DNA of 6,143 nt from an uncultured Chthoniobacterales bacterium. Its GTDB lineage: Bacteria; Verrucomicrobiota; Verrucomicrobiae; Chthoniobacterales; UBA10450. The notes beneath the pieces were generated by a model. The model was not told the DNA's origin. It searched no databases and saw only the letters and a program-made list of their open reading frames with translations. Where the stretch lies: positions 1 through 6,143 of the forward strand of contig CATPCN010000043.1 in the NCBI GenBank assembly GCA_955652855.1, given 5' to 3'. A program made the position numbers and the translations under genes. Position 1 is the stretch's first letter. Each line of letters starts with the position of its first letter. Below are positions 5,939 to 6,143 of the stretch, piece by piece.

Positions 5939-6143
5939 ATGAGATTCCTAAACATCTTCGCTGTCACGACTCTGTTGGTGTTCGGCGTTTGGGTAACGCC
6001 TGCATCGGCCCAGGATCCGGCGGTGGTTAACGCCAAGACAATACAAGTGCGGTTCGAAAACGAACGTGTCCGCGTCCTCGAAGCGACTTTGCCGCCGGGT
6101 GTCAAAGAGCAAGTCCACTCGCATCCCGCCTACGTGATCTACG
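5939..6143 (+). CDS. Secreted cupin-domain protein, N-terminal part (3' truncated by window edge)
   Basis: The visible 68 residues begin with a Sec-type signal peptide: MRF, a hydrophobic stretch to about residue 19, and a cleavage site ASA|QD after residue 24. The mature protein is therefore expected in the periplasm or outside. Residues 36-68 match the start of a small single-domain cupin: a VRFENERVRVLEA strand pair, then G54 followed by five residues and H60-S-H62-P, the G(X)5HXH metal-binding motif 1. The glutamate usually found four to five residues after the second His is absent in what is visible, so the metal site may be non-canonical or structural. The rest, including motif 2, lies beyond the window. 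The ATG at 5939 is chosen because it places the signal peptide at the N-terminus; no strong ribosome binding site precedes it. Substrate unknown. Confidence 0.8.
   Translation, partial: MRFLNIFAVTTLLVFGVWVTPASAQDPAVVNAKTIQVRFENERVRVLEATLPPGVKEQVHSHPAYVIY

Noticed and set aside
1..6143. CRISPR array, tRNA, rRNA, transposase or integrase
   Set aside because: No regularly spaced repeats, cloverleaf, rRNA segment or recombinase motif was seen on either strand.

Overview
The window looks like bacterial chromosome from a GC-rich, probably soil-type lineage. A member of the Verrucomicrobiota is my best guess. It rests on general feel only: no marker gene is present, starts lack clear Shine-Dalgarno sequences, and base composition is mixed. 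Treat the taxonomy as low confidence.

Layout. Positions 1-1164 (+) hold the C-terminal part of a DinG/XPD-type superfamily 2 DNA helicase, cut by the left edge. Positions 1165-1367 are a short intergenic stretch with a minus-strand relic of a LuxR-type helix-turn-helix and some short tandem repeats. Positions 1368-1700 (+) encode a small unrecognised lipoprotein. Its stop codon overlaps the stop of a second, C-terminal LuxR-type relic on the minus strand (1697-1765). Positions 1773-5564 (-) hold one very large gene (1263 aa, or 1285 aa from a GTG at 5630) that dominates the window. Positions 5631-5938 contain no convincing gene but have several small repeats and palindromes. Positions 5939-6143 (+) start a secreted cupin protein, cut by the right edge.

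The large gene is the point of interest. It reads as three parts: an N-terminal restriction-endonuclease-like domain; a STAND-NTPase-like middle with a Walker-B-like strand and a winged-helix-like region but no P-loop GK[ST]; and about 760 residues of alpha-helical solenoid. That order of effector, switch and sensor is the layout of antiviral STAND (Avs-type) and related NLR-like immune proteins. I therefore propose it as a stand-alone defence protein. The function is inferred from architecture, not proven.

The large gene also looks like an acquisition. It sits between unrelated housekeeping or secreted genes. At its 3' side it abuts the C-terminal tail of a LuxR regulator whose 5' part is missing. 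The same 12-bp sequence lies just outside both ends of the gene (1754-1765 and 5835-5846). No other genes in the window appear to work with it. The helicase, lipoprotein and cupin look like unrelated neighbours.
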